NCBI GenBank assembly: GCA_964505975.1 | Contig: CAZDLW010000073.1 | Coordinates: forward strand, 1 to 21,936 | Direction: 5' to 3' | Source of the DNA: Gp6-AA40 sp964505975 | Lineage (GTDB): Bacteria; Acidobacteriota; Vicinamibacteria; Vicinamibacterales; UBA2999 | DNA length: 21,936 nt | Shown here: piece by piece, positions 5,521-13,465 of the stretch | How positions within the stretch are numbered: the first letter of the stretch is position 1 | Layout of the letters: every line of letters begins with the position of its first letter | The notes under the pieces: model-generated | Seen by the model: the letters and a program-made list of their open reading frames with translations, nothing else | The model's database searches: none | What the model was told of the DNA's origin: nothing | Made by a program: the position numbers and the translations under genes

Positions 5521-8355
5521 TTGCCTCTGACTGTCAACCGTGTCCTTCTTGCTCTCGTTCTGATGGTCCCGACGCCGCTGTTCGCGCAGTCGGAGTCGGG
5601 CAGCGCCGCGATTGCCGGCACGGCCCGCGATCAACAGAATGCCGTCGTCCCGGGTGTCACCGTCACCGCACGCCACGTGGACACCGGTGCCATGCGTACG
5701 GTGGTCACCGACGACGCCGGGCGATTCAACCTGCCCGCGATGCCGGTGGGCCGCTATGCCGTCGAGGTGATGCTCGCCGGGTTCGCAACCGTGCGCTACG
5801 AAGGCGTGGTGCTAGCCGTTGGAAGTCTCGAGCGGTTGTCGCCCGTGCTGGTCCCGGCCGCCGTTGAAGAGGTCGTGACAGTGTCGGCGGTGGCCGGCGG
5901 GATCGACCGGGCGGGTGCGGCGACCGGCACGGCAATCGACGATCGGGCGATCGCGGACCTGCCGATGCGCGGGCGGAACTTCGCCGAGTTCGCCCAGTTG
6001 TCGCCGGCCGTCGTGCAGGAGTCCGATCGCGCAGGTCTCATCATCTCGGGGCAACGCTCGATCAACTCGAACGTGGCGATCGACGGGGCCGACTTCAACG
6101 ATCCATTGCAGGGCAATCAGCGTGGTGGCAACGAGACCGTGTTCTTCTTCCCGCAGTCGGCCGTGCGCGAGTTCCAGGTCGTGCGCACGGGGGCCGGCGC
6201 GGAAGTCGGGCGCACGGGCGCCGGCTTCATCAACGTGGTCACACGGTCCGGGACCAACAGCATGCGTGGCGATGCCTTCTATTTCAACCGGAACAGGACG
6301 CTGACGTCGCCCGACGCCTTCGATCGGCGTCTCGACAACCGGCAGAACCAGTTCGGCGGATCGATCGGCGGAGCGATCGTGCAGAATCGCGTGTTCTATT
6401 TCGCCGCAGCCGAGCAGAACCTGCTGCGTGTGCCCTTCGTCGTGCAGTTCCAGCCACAGCCGGGCAACGTCGAGGTGCCCGCGGATCTGCGGGCACTGGA
6501 GGGGGAACACTATGGCACCAACAACCCGACGGCGTTCTTCGGCCGCGTCGATGCAGTGCTGTCGCCCCGACACACGTTCAACCTGCAACCGATGTACACG
6601 CGACTGACGGGTGAGAACTTCAATTTCGATTCGCCGCGGCAGACGACCGCCGCGACCGCAAACTACACACGCCGGGCGTCGAGTGTGGCCGTGAAGGCCG
6701 CACTGCTATCGGTCCTGACGAACCATCTCCTGAGCGACCTGCGGATGCAGGTGGCGACCGACGACCGGCTGGAGGATCCGAATTCCGCCCTCGCGCAGGT
6801 GACGATCAGCGGGTTCGGCACCTTCGGCGGCGACAGCGGGCGCCCGCGGCAGTTCGACGCGCGCCGCCTGCAGGGCTCGCAGAACGTGAGCTGGACGACG
6901 AGCCGGCATCAGGCGCGATTCGGGTGGGACGCGAACATCAATCACTTCCGCCAGAGGCGGGCGAGCAACATTCAAGGACGCTACGATTTCACCAACTTCG
7001 CCAACTACCTCGCCGGCAACATCAGCCGGTACCGCCAGACGGTGGCCGGATTCAATCCCGAGGACATGACGTTCCGGGGCACGGGCCAGGAACTGGCGCT
7101 GTTCATCCAGGACCGGATCGAGGTGAGCCCCCGTCTCTCGCTGAATGCCGGACTTCGCTGGGAAGGCCAGTGGAACCCGCAGCCGACACGCCCGAACCCG
7201 GACTATCCGCAGACCTCCCGTATCCCGAACGACCTGGCGATGTGGCAGCCGCGTCTCGGAATCACGTGGGATGCGAGCGGCACCGGCCGCACCATCGTGC
7301 GCCTGTCGTCCGGGCTCTACGCAGCGCGGACGCCCGCCAACCTGTTCCAGCGCGTGTTCACGGACAACGGGCTGACCAGTCAGGCGGTTGACAGCCGTGT
7401 CGACCCGACGATTCTGCAGACGCTGACATTTCCCAACGCACTGCCGCTGCTGCCGGATGGAACCGTGACGGCACCGCAACGCATCTTCGGCTTCGATCCC
7501 GACTTCCGCAACCCGCGCACATTGCAGGGAGCGATCACGATCGAACAACAAGTCGGCCGCGCAATGCAGATGAGCCTCGGCTACGTCCATTCCAACGCCT
7601 GGCATCTTCAGCGGCGGCTCGATCGCAACCTGTTTCCGCCGACGATCAACGAGTTCGGCATGCCCGTCTATCCGGCGACGCGACCGGATTCGCGGATCGC
7701 CCAGCTGTCGATCAACGAGTCCACAGCCAGAGCGCGCTACCATGCGCTGACGGCGTCGATCGTCCACAGGTTCTCCGCGGGCGTTCAGGCGCAGATGCAC
7801 TACACGCTTGCCTACAACAAGGATGACGACTCCAATGAGCGCAACTTCAGCCAGGAGCCGGCGTTGAACGTGTTCGACCTTGCATCGGAGCGGGCGTGGT
7901 CGAAGCAGGACGTGCGCCACAACTTCAACGCCAGCACCGTGGTGGACCTGCCCGGCGGGTTCGTCTGGAGCGCCATTCTCGTGACGCGATCGGGCTTCCC
8001 CTTCACGCCGGTCATTGGCACCGACACGCAGCGCGACGGCAACGACGACAACGACCGCGCGATCATCGACGGCCGGGTGGCGGAACGCAACTCGATGCGC
8101 CAGCCGAGCTTCTTCAATCTCGACACGCGCGTCGTGAAGTCCCTCGGCAATGCGAGTGGCCGCCGGGTCGACCTGCTGATCGAAGTGTTCAACGTCACGC
8201 GGGCGGCGAACAGGAACTTCGGCAACGATGCCATCAGCGTCTATGGCACGCCCGCCTCGCCCGTGGCGACGGCCGGCCAGCCGCTCTTCGCGCCGTCAAC
8301 GGCGCGATTCGGCGGCCCGCGTCAAGTACAGCTCGGCCTGCGAGTGAGCTTTTGA
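5521..8355 (+). CDS. TonB-dependent receptor, Oar-like, with carboxypeptidase-regulatory-like domain
   Basis: A 944-aa outer-membrane protein starting at TTG. A signal peptide (about 1-23, ending LFAQ) is followed by a carboxypeptidase-D regulatory-like beta-sandwich (about 28-108: IAGTARDQQNAVVPGVTVTA to GRYAVEVMLAGF). A plug domain follows (about 118-240; LPMRGRNFAEF, INSNVAIDGADFND, GAGFINVVTRSG), then a long beta barrel ending in the aromatic residue of an outer-membrane signature (QLGLRVSF). This architecture is that of the Oar/CarboxypepD-reg TonB receptors expanded in Acidobacteriota and Bacteroidota. They import large or scarce substrates using ExbBD-TonB energy. No obvious TonB box was identified and the substrate is unknown. 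No SusD-like or transporter gene is adjacent, so it appears to be transcribed alone and ends at a symmetric hairpin at 8375. Confidence 0.92.
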   Translation: MPLTVNRVLLALVLMVPTPLFAQSESGSAAIAGTARDQQNAVVPGVTVTARHVDTGAMRTVVTDDAGRFNLPAMPVGRYAVEVMLAGFATVRYEGVVLAVGSLERLSPVLVPAAVEEVVTVSAVAGGIDRAGAATGTAIDDRAIADLPMRGRNFAEFAQLSPAVVQESDRAGLIISGQRSINSNVAIDGADFNDPLQGNQRGGNETVFFFPQSAVREFQVVRTGAGAEVGRTGAGFINVVTRSGTNSMRGDAFYFNRNRTLTSPDAFDRRLDNRQNQFGGSIGGAIVQNRVFYFAAAEQNLLRVPFVVQFQPQPGNVEVPADLRALEGEHYGTNNPTAFFGRVDAVLSPRHTFNLQPMYTRLTGENFNFDSPRQTTAATANYTRRASSVAVKAALLSVLTNHLLSDLRMQVATDDRLEDPNSALAQVTISGFGTFGGDSGRPRQFDARRLQGSQNVSWTTSRHQARFGWDANINHFRQRRASNIQGRYDFTNFANYLAGNISRYRQTVAGFNPEDMTFRGTGQELALFIQDRIEVSPRLSLNAGLRWEGQWNPQPTRPNPDYPQTSRIPNDLAMWQPRLGITWDASGTGRTIVRLSSGLYAARTPANLFQRVFTDNGLTSQAVDSRVDPTILQTLTFPNALPLLPDGTVTAPQRIFGFDPDFRNPRTLQGAITIEQQVGRAMQMSLGYVHSNAWHLQRRLDRNLFPPTINEFGMPVYPATRPDSRIAQLSINESTARARYHALTASIVHRFSAGVQAQMHYTLAYNKDDDSNERNFSQEPALNVFDLASERAWSKQDVRHNFNASTVVDLPGGFVWSAILVTRSGFPFTPVIGTDTQRDGNDDNDRAIIDGRVAERNSMRQPSFFNLDTRVVKSLGNASGRRVDLLIEVFNVTRAANRNFGNDAISVYGTPASPVATAGQPLFAPSTARFGGPRQVQLGLRVSF

Positions 8356-8374
8356 AGATTGGCGGCGAGCTCGG

Positions 8375-8404
8375 GGCGGGATCTGCGTCGATCCCGCCTG
8401 TTTA
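8375..8404. terminator. Probable bidirectional terminator between receptor and 5'-nucleotidase
   Basis: Perfect 8-bp arms GGCGGGAT (8375-8382) and ATCCCGCC (8391-8398) flank loop CTGCGTCG. On the plus strand TGTTTA follows, a short T-rich end. The hairpin starts 20 bases after the receptor stop and lies between convergent genes. Confidence 0.65.
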
Positions 8405-8459
8405 CCCGATTTCGGCCGTTCAAGCCGTCCAGGGATGATCTCCCCGCTGAGCCCCGCGG

Positions 8460-9803
8460 CTATTGCAGGGTTTTCTGCTTGCGAACCCACTCGATGGCCA
8501 GGTCCCGCATGGGTGTGCCCGGCGCCTCGAAGTGAATGCCGGAGGACGCGAACGCCGTTTCGGCCAGGAAGTCTATCGTGCCGAATCGATACGTACGTGC
8601 AGGGTCGATCGCGTTCTCCTTCTTCACGACCTCCGGGAGATCGGCTCCGCGCACGTTCGCGATGACGATGTCGTTATCGAAGGGGAGGGCGTTCCACACG
8701 TGGCGCGCGAGGATGGTGCCGGCGGGGAGCGTACTGCGGATGCCGCCGGGATTCAGGTAGGCGATGTCCACGCCGAGCTCCTGCACGAGTGCGTCCTGGA
8801 AGAGTCTCCGCAGCCGCTCGCGGGACAGCGCCGACGGTGCCGTGCCAATCGGGACGTCCACGAGCGCGCTGACTCTCTCTTCCCAGCTGTCGACGAGAGC
8901 CGCCAGGCGCGAGTCGGCCGGGTGGGTCCCGCTGTGGACCGGTACGACCGTCCACCTCCAGGAGACGATCCGGTCGCCGGACGTGTCCACAGTGAGATCG
9001 ATGCGACCCAGCTCCCGTCCATGGCTCTTCACCTTGACGGCAAAGCGGCTGTCCATCTCCATCGGCATCTCATGGCCGTCGTGGTTGTGTCCGGACACGA
9101 CGAAGGCCACCTCGGGCACGTGTTCCAGGACGTCGCGGTCGTCTTCGTACTCGAGATGCCCGAGCACCATCACGAAATCGACCTGCGACTCGAGCGATCG
9201 GGCAATCGACGCGATGACTGGCACGACCGGCGAGGCACGCCAGGGGCCCAGATGGCGAGGGCGCAGCAGGTCATCCGTGTCCGCGACCATTGCCCCGATG
9301 ATGCCCACGCGCACGCCGCCCACGTCCTTGATGACGTAGCCGGGGGGCGTCAGCTGCTGTCCTGCGTCGTTCACGATGTTGGCCGCAAGCAGCGGAAAGC
9401 GGGCCATCCGCTGGAAGTCGGCGATGCGCTGCCAGCCATAGTCGAACTCGTGGTTGCCGATGGCCCCCGCCTCGATGCCCAGGGCGTTGGCAAGCTCGAA
9501 CATGGGCACGCCTTCGAAAAGCGTGGAGACGGGCGACCCCTGGACCAGATCGCCGCCGTCCACCAGCAGCGACGCCCTGGACCGGGCACGTTCTCGCTGA
9601 ATGGCCGTGGCGAGGTGCGCGAAGCCTCCGCTGCCGTCCTCGAGCGGCAGGAGGGTCGCGTGCAGGTCGTTGGTATGGAGAATGGTGATCTCGCGGAGGT
9701 CGGGCTGCGTGCCGACGGCCGGTCCGCACGCCACACACAGCAACAGTGCCCAGGCGGCCAGCCAGACAGCGATCTTCCGTTCACTCCGATATCCGTGAGC
9801 CAT
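8460..9803 (-). CDS. UshA-type 5'-nucleotidase / bifunctional metallophosphoesterase
   Basis: 447 aa from the ATG at 9803; ATGs at 9818 and 9881 are in frame but also lack an SD just upstream. The N-terminus (RKIAVWLAAWALLLCVAC-G) is an export signal that may be a lipoprotein signal with Cys26 as lipid site, although Cys at -3 of the box is unusual. The metallophosphatase domain shows HTNDLH (43-48), VDGGDLVQGS (81-90), GNHEFDYG (116-123), LGHLEYEDD and SGHNHDGHE, the dimetal ligands of the family. The C-terminal 5'-nucleotidase domain has LNPGGIRS, LPFDNDI and a substrate-binding region up to the stop. Such enzymes dephosphorylate external nucleotides or sugar nucleotides in the periplasm. 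It lies downstream of manA on the same strand, but the 324-base gap argues against tight coupling. Confidence 0.9.
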   Translation of the reverse strand: MAHGYRSERKIAVWLAAWALLLCVACGPAVGTQPDLREITILHTNDLHATLLPLEDGSGGFAHLATAIQRERARSRASLLVDGGDLVQGSPVSTLFEGVPMFELANALGIEAGAIGNHEFDYGWQRIADFQRMARFPLLAANIVNDAGQQLTPPGYVIKDVGGVRVGIIGAMVADTDDLLRPRHLGPWRASPVVPVIASIARSLESQVDFVMVLGHLEYEDDRDVLEHVPEVAFVVSGHNHDGHEMPMEMDSRFAVKVKSHGRELGRIDLTVDTSGDRIVSWRWTVVPVHSGTHPADSRLAALVDSWEERVSALVDVPIGTAPSALSRERLRRLFQDALVQELGVDIAYLNPGGIRSTLPAGTILARHVWNALPFDNDIVIANVRGADLPEVVKKENAIDPARTYRFGTIDFLAETAFASSGIHFEAPGTPMRDLAIEWVRKQKTLQ

Positions 9804-9982
9804 GCTGGACAGCGGCATCGTGCCGCGCGGTGCAGCACTTCGATCAACCAGGGGTAGTGACGGCGGCGTCGACCTCCTCATTATGCACCGGCCGCCCGCC
9901 GGACATCTCGAATGGAGGGAATGCGTGGCGTTACGCGCCCGAAGTGCGTACCCTTCTGCCGCGGAACTTGTGTGAAGGTGGA

Positions 9983-9998
9983 ACGTGGGCGCCCACGT
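9983..9998. promoter_or_regulatory. Perfect 16-bp palindrome, possible operator
   Basis: ACGTGGGC is followed directly by its reverse complement GCCCACGT. Such uninterrupted dyads can bind homodimeric regulators. It is 180 bases upstream of the 5'-nucleotidase start and 130 bases past the manA stop. Confidence 0.4.
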
Positions 9999-10040
9999 AC
10001 GAACGGGGTTGACTCCAAGTCGTGGGGGTTGGCGTCAGAT

Positions 10041-10057
10041 CCTGTTCAGAAAACAGG
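10041..10057 (-). terminator. Small hairpin 3' of manA
   Basis: CCTGTT and AACAGG pair perfectly around a 5-base loop, 71 bases after the manA stop. There is no U-tract, so its role as a terminator is tentative. Confidence 0.3.
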
Positions 10058-10127
10058 CTCTTCACCCGGCGCCGTGCGCGAAGCGCGGCGTGACTACATA
10101 GCGGTCCGAAAGACACGATCCGCACGT

Positions 10128-11093
10128 TCACGACTGTGTGAAGTTGTCGGTGTACAAGACGGTCGCCGCCGACTTTGCGTGAATGTCGCACTGGGTATCG
10201 GCGGGCAGCAGCACGTTGTGCCCCGCGCCATAGCGCTCGCTCAGGTTCGTGCCCGTCACCACCACCTGACCGGCTATGACGCTCAACAGCCGGGGCTGGG
10301 ATGCTTCGACCGGCAGTCGAAAGGCGTGCCCCGGTCCACCCTCCAGACGATGAATGCGAAATTCCGCGCACTCGGCCAGGAGCGCATCGCCACCGCGGGA
10401 GCGCACGATCTGCGGCTCGAAGTCGGAGAAGTCAATGCAGCGCAACGACTCCTTCACGTGCAGTTCCCGAAGCCTTCCGTCGGCGCCCCGGCGATCCCAG
10501 TCGTAGACGCGGTAGGTGGTATCGGAGTTCTGCTGGATCTCCAGAATGAGGTTGCCGGCGTCGATGGCATGGATGCGGCCGCTCGGCACCAGCATGGAAT
10601 CGCCAGCCTGCACCGGGCACCGGTGCACGAGGCCCTCGAGCGTGGCGCTCGCAAGATGCCGCTCGAACCGCTCGCGCGTCACACCGCGGCGCAGCCCGAC
10701 GAGCAATGTCGCGTGTGGTTCGGCGCGCGCGATGTACCAGTGTTCAGTCTTGGGCTCGCCGTGCAGCATTGCCGCGACCGCCGCGGGCGGGTGGACCTGA
10801 AGGCTGAGACGGTCCTGACAATCGAGCCACTTCACGAGGATGGGGAAGCGTCGCCGGGAGTCCCATGCGGCGCCCATGACGGCGGCGCCCTCTGTTGCAA
10901 TCAGCTCACGCAGGGTGCGTCTGGCATGGGGACCGCGCGCGACGACCGACTGCTCGTCAGGTCGGTCCACGATCTCCCAGCTTTCGCCGATTCTTCCAGA
11001 CTCCGGCAGCTCACGGCCGAAGACCGTGCCAATCGCGCGGCCGCCCCACACGCGGGTCTGATACACGGGGCGAAAGAGCAGGGGGCCAAGCAT
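10128..11093 (-). CDS. manA: Mannose-6-phosphate isomerase, class I (short form)
   Basis: 321 aa from the ATG at 11093, where homology begins (LLFRPVYQTRVWGG). The cupin-type zinc site is visible: Gln99 and His101 in LSLQVHPP, Glu117 in KTEHWY, and His175 in VPSGRIHAI. The enzyme interconverts fructose-6-phosphate and mannose-6-phosphate and so links glycolysis with mannose and GDP-mannose supply for glycans. The length of about 320 aa is that of the Bacillus-like short class I isomerases, not the ~390-aa enterobacterial form. A longer frame up to 11258 adds a low-complexity, unlike-family extension and was not used. No strong SD is seen. It is divergent from the DLQGTW gene, separated by a 438-base region. 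Confidence 0.9.
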   Translation of the reverse strand: MLGPLLFRPVYQTRVWGGRAIGTVFGRELPESGRIGESWEIVDRPDEQSVVARGPHARRTLRELIATEGAAVMGAAWDSRRRFPILVKWLDCQDRLSLQVHPPAAVAAMLHGEPKTEHWYIARAEPHATLLVGLRRGVTRERFERHLASATLEGLVHRCPVQAGDSMLVPSGRIHAIDAGNLILEIQQNSDTTYRVYDWDRRGADGRLRELHVKESLRCIDFSDFEPQIVRSRGGDALLAECAEFRIHRLEGGPGHAFRLPVEASQPRLLSVIAGQVVVTGTNLSERYGAGHNVLLPADTQCDIHAKSAATVLYTDNFTQS

Positions 11094-11307
11094 CGAAAAT
11101 GTGCGCGCCTTCGTTCGGCAGCACCTGCCGCCATGATGACACGGCTGCCCGGCTCCCCGCGTGAGCAATGACGCACGAAAGTCGGGCCACCACGTTAGGC
11201 GCCCCAAGCGCGCCCAAAAAGACACTGGGAACCGGCCAAGGCACTGCTGGGACATCAAGGGGCAAGAGCCCTTGGCTGGTTGAACGACGGCTGACGCCGC
11301 CTCCCCC

Positions 11308-11313
11308 TATAAT
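11308..11313 (+). promoter_or_regulatory. Consensus -10 box for the DLQGTW gene
   Basis: A perfect TATAAT in otherwise GC-rich DNA, about 220 bases before the ATG. No good -35 lies at 16-18 bases; TTGAAC (11280-11285) is 22 bases away. Transcription from here would give a leader of about 210 nt. Confidence 0.45.
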
Positions 11314-11365
11314 TCACAGAGTTGGCGTTTCGGGCCGCCTAAATAACTTCTCACGCTGAGATCGT

Positions 11366-11531
11366 CACGAACGACGCAAGTTCGTGCGGCGGCGTGAGGA
11401 GATGTCCAGCCTCGCGAAGCGGGGCAAAGCCAATCCTGGCGGCAGTGAAGCGCAGCCACTCCGGCTTTGTGAGTCTCGGCGATTTGAGGCGGAGCTTCAC
11501 TGCCGGTCCAGTGATCTTGGAGGCAGGAATC
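11366..11531 (+). promoter_or_regulatory. Candidate RNA switch in the leader of the DLQGTW gene
   Basis: Three stem-loops follow each other. The first is CACGAAC/GTTCGTG (11366-11372 with 11380-11386). The second is GTGAGG/CCTCGC (11394-11399 with 11410-11415, one G-U). The third is a large hairpin with perfect 11-bp arms (11441-11451 with 11494-11504), extended below by CTGG/CCAG (11436-11439, 11508-11511) and CCAA/TTGG (11430-11433, 11517-11520). The last GG belongs to the GGAGG SD at 11519-11523. Inside, GCC-ACTC pairs with GAGT-GGC and leaves GGCTTT (11463-11468) in the apical loop, where it can pair with AAAGCC (11426-11431). That pairing competes with the SD-blocking base of the stem. 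Pairings are read by eye; no family match is known to me. Confidence 0.5.
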
Positions 11532-12560
11532 ATGAGATGTCGGACGCGGGTCACGGTCGGGCTGCTGGCTGCCGCACTCACCTGTGCTGCAGTCATCGTG
11601 TCTGGTCAGGCAGGTTCGCCGGCCGCAACCCCCGACACGTACACGCCCCCGCGCACGCCGTGGGGCGACCCTGATTTGCAGGGTACCTGGCCGAGCACGC
11701 ACATGGTGGGCGTACCGTTCGAGCGTCCACCGCAGTTCGGCAATCGTCTGTACCTCACGGAAGAGGAGTTCAGGGCCCGCCAGGCACAGGCCGAACGCCA
11801 GCAGGAGCTCGACGTGCTCTCCTTCGACCTCGAGAATCCACCCGACGAGATTCTGGCGCTGGGCGATGTCGGGGGCCCGACGTCGCCACCACCGCATTGG
11901 CTGGAGCGAGGCGAGCCCTCCCGGCAGTCGTCGCTCGTCGTGAATCCTCCGAACGGGCGGCTGCCGCGGATGACTCCCGAAGGGGAGGCGCGGCAGAAGA
12001 ATGTGAAGGCCACCTATGTGAACCAGACCGGCTTTCGCGGTCCCGCGGATGTGGGGCCCTACGATCGCTGCATCTCGCGCGGCGTCGTCGGCTCGATGAT
12101 GCCGGTCGTGTACAACAACGGGAATCTGATCGTCCAGTCGCCCGGCTACGTGGCGTTTCACAACGAGATGATTCACGAAACGCGCATCATCCCGCTCGAC
12201 GGACGGCCGCACGTGTCGCCGGCGATCCGATCGTGGATGGGGGATTCGCGAGGCCGCTTCGAAGGAAATACGCTGGTCGTGCGCACGACGAACGTCAACG
12301 GCGAGACGGGCGCGCAGGGCAACGGCATGATGCTGCTGATGAGCGAGGAAGCCGAAATCGTCGAACGGTTCACACAGGCGGGCCCGGACTCGCTGCAGTA
12401 CGAGGTCACCGTGAACGACCCGAAGACGTGGACCGGCCCCTGGACGGCGGCGTTCGAGCTGAGACGCGACCAGGGCTACCAGTTCTTCGAGTACGCGTGC
12501 CACGAAGGGAACATCGCGATGCGGAACATGCTGTCCGCGGCACGGGCGGAGGATCGGTAG
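11532..12560 (+). CDS. Secreted 'WGDPDLQGTW' protein of unknown function
   Basis: 342 aa from the ATG at 11532, chosen because GGAGG (11519-11523) lies eight bases upstream and the start gives a signal peptide (about 1-26, VGLLAAALTCAAVIVSGQA). The longer frame from 11394 would translate the structured leader. The mature protein opens with TPWGDPDLQGTW (43-53), the hallmark of a large set of secreted proteins found mainly in Acidobacteriota. Further conserved-looking blocks are GPYDRCISRGV, IHETRIIPLDGRPH, SWMGDSRGRFEGNTLVV and the C-terminal FFEYACHEGN. It has no catalytic motif I can name and is not a lipoprotein. The zinc peptidase starts 55 bases later on the same strand, so the two are probably co-transcribed. 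Function unknown; envelope location is inferred from the signal peptide. Confidence 0.85.
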   Translation: MRCRTRVTVGLLAAALTCAAVIVSGQAGSPAATPDTYTPPRTPWGDPDLQGTWPSTHMVGVPFERPPQFGNRLYLTEEEFRARQAQAERQQELDVLSFDLENPPDEILALGDVGGPTSPPPHWLERGEPSRQSSLVVNPPNGRLPRMTPEGEARQKNVKATYVNQTGFRGPADVGPYDRCISRGVVGSMMPVVYNNGNLIVQSPGYVAFHNEMIHETRIIPLDGRPHVSPAIRSWMGDSRGRFEGNTLVVRTTNVNGETGAQGNGMMLLMSEEAEIVERFTQAGPDSLQYEVTVNDPKTWTGPWTAAFELRRDQGYQFFEYACHEGNIAMRNMLSAARAEDR

Positions 12561-12615
12561 CATCTGCGTGCCGAACCGAGCCCGCTGGGACAGCCGGGAT
12601 CGGGCACGCCGAATC

Positions 12616-13455
12616 ATGATCGACCGTCCTCGTGCGACACGGCGATTCGCCAGCGCATGCGCCGCCGCGCTGTTGTCGGTGGCCGCGTGCGCGTCGGGTC
12701 CGCGCCTCATCCACGTGCGCGACCTGCCCGAGCGCCCGGTATACGCGGCCGACTGGATCACCAGCGACCGCAACGCGGCGGCAGTGGCGATGGCCGTGAT
12801 GGAGCGTGAGCTGCATCTGCCGAGGCTCGACGTCACCCTGCACTTCCTCCCGAACCGCGACGCGTTCCGGCAGGCGCTCAGGGACGATGGCTACGACGCG
12901 TCGTTCGCGGAGGACACCTCGGCTCGCCTGGATGCCGTCGCGGGACATCGCCGTGTGTTCTTCAACAGCGCCGCACTCGCCCAGCTCCCCTACCCGCAGC
13001 GGGCCGGCTTCTTCGCGCACGAGTTGACCCACACGCTGCAGTACGAGCTGGGTGGTGGCGTCCGTGGCGCGTCCGATCAGTGGCTGCGCGAAGGCTTTGC
13101 CGACTGGGTTGGTGGGCGCGTGCTCGCCGCCATCGGAGTCATACCGCTCGACGCGTTCCTCCAGCAGCGTGTGCGCGCCTACCGCCAGGGGCCGAGTCTG
13201 CCGCCGCTCGAGCGGATGGCCACGTTTCCCGACTGGGTGGCACTCGTTGCCGAGACGAATCCCGCCGCGCTCGTTGGAAAGGCGTATCTGGCGGTCGAGT
13301 TCCTCGTCGAGCGGCACAGTGTCGAGGCGGTGCTGGACTATTTCGGGCGCTTTGCCGTGTCACAGGACAGGCTTGGCAACTTTGCTGCGGCGTTCGGGGA
13401 GCCGTTGTCGGTGTTTCAGGCTGCGGCCGACGAGCATATGCGTCGGTTCGAGTGA
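12616..13455 (+). CDS. Lipoprotein HExxH zinc peptidase (peptidase MA-like gluzincin)
   Basis: 279 aa from the ATG at 12616. The start at GTG 12568 was rejected because it places a charged extension before the signal. The signal ends in SVAAC, a lipobox with Cys25 as the lipid site, so the enzyme is expected on a membrane facing the periplasm. HELTH at 135-139 supplies two zinc ligands and the catalytic Glu136. WLREGFADW provides Glu159 as the third ligand after 19 residues, the spacing of gluzincins of the peptidase MA type. The lead strand VFFNSAAL and helix GKAYLAVEFLVERHS are also family-like. The substrate is unknown. Its position directly after the DLQGTW gene hints at a shared role. 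The stop lies only ten bases from that of the convergent acetyltransferase gene. Confidence 0.87.
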   Translation: MIDRPRATRRFASACAAALLSVAACASGPRLIHVRDLPERPVYAADWITSDRNAAAVAMAVMERELHLPRLDVTLHFLPNRDAFRQALRDDGYDASFAEDTSARLDAVAGHRRVFFNSAALAQLPYPQRAGFFAHELTHTLQYELGGGVRGASDQWLREGFADWVGGRVLAAIGVIPLDAFLQQRVRAYRQGPSLPPLERMATFPDWVALVAETNPAALVGKAYLAVEFLVERHSVEAVLDYFGRFAVSQDRLGNFAAAFGEPLSVFQAAADEHMRRFE

Positions 13456-13465
13456 ACCGTCAGTC

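Larger units (their letters stand above)
9804..10127. other. 324-bp gap between manA and the 5'-nucleotidase gene
   Basis: No credible gene is seen. The stretch contains a perfect 16-bp palindrome (9983-9998), a small hairpin CCTGTT/AACAGG (10041-10057) and an AGGAGG-like sequence on the minus strand (9873-9878) with no start codon at a suitable distance. A TGCATAAT string on the minus strand near 9880-9887 could be a -10 element for the nucleotidase gene, but no matching -35 is evident. Confidence 0.4.
11094..11531 (+). other. 438-bp divergent region carrying a structured leader
   Basis: No protein gene is supported. The left half presumably holds the manA promoter. It also has a bulged hairpin at 11256-11274 (CAAGGGGC with GCCCTTG). 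A perfect TATAAT stands at 11308-11313. Everything from about 11320 would be the 5' leader of the DLQGTW gene and contains three successive stem-loops, described separately. Confidence 0.55.

Noticed and set aside
9873..9881. ATG at 9881 as start of the 5'-nucleotidase
   Set aside because: It would put an AGGAGG-like string just after the start codon and a Pro/Arg-rich extension before the signal peptide. The ATG at 9803 gives a normal signal sequence.
11280..11313. Full sigma-70 promoter TTGAAC...TATAAT
   Set aside because: The spacer is 22 bases, too long. Only the -10 element is retained as a candidate.
11373..11431. c-di-GMP-I (GEMM) riboswitch
   Set aside because: GACGCAA and GGGGCAAAGCC resemble parts of the motif, but their order and the stems around them do not fit the known architecture.
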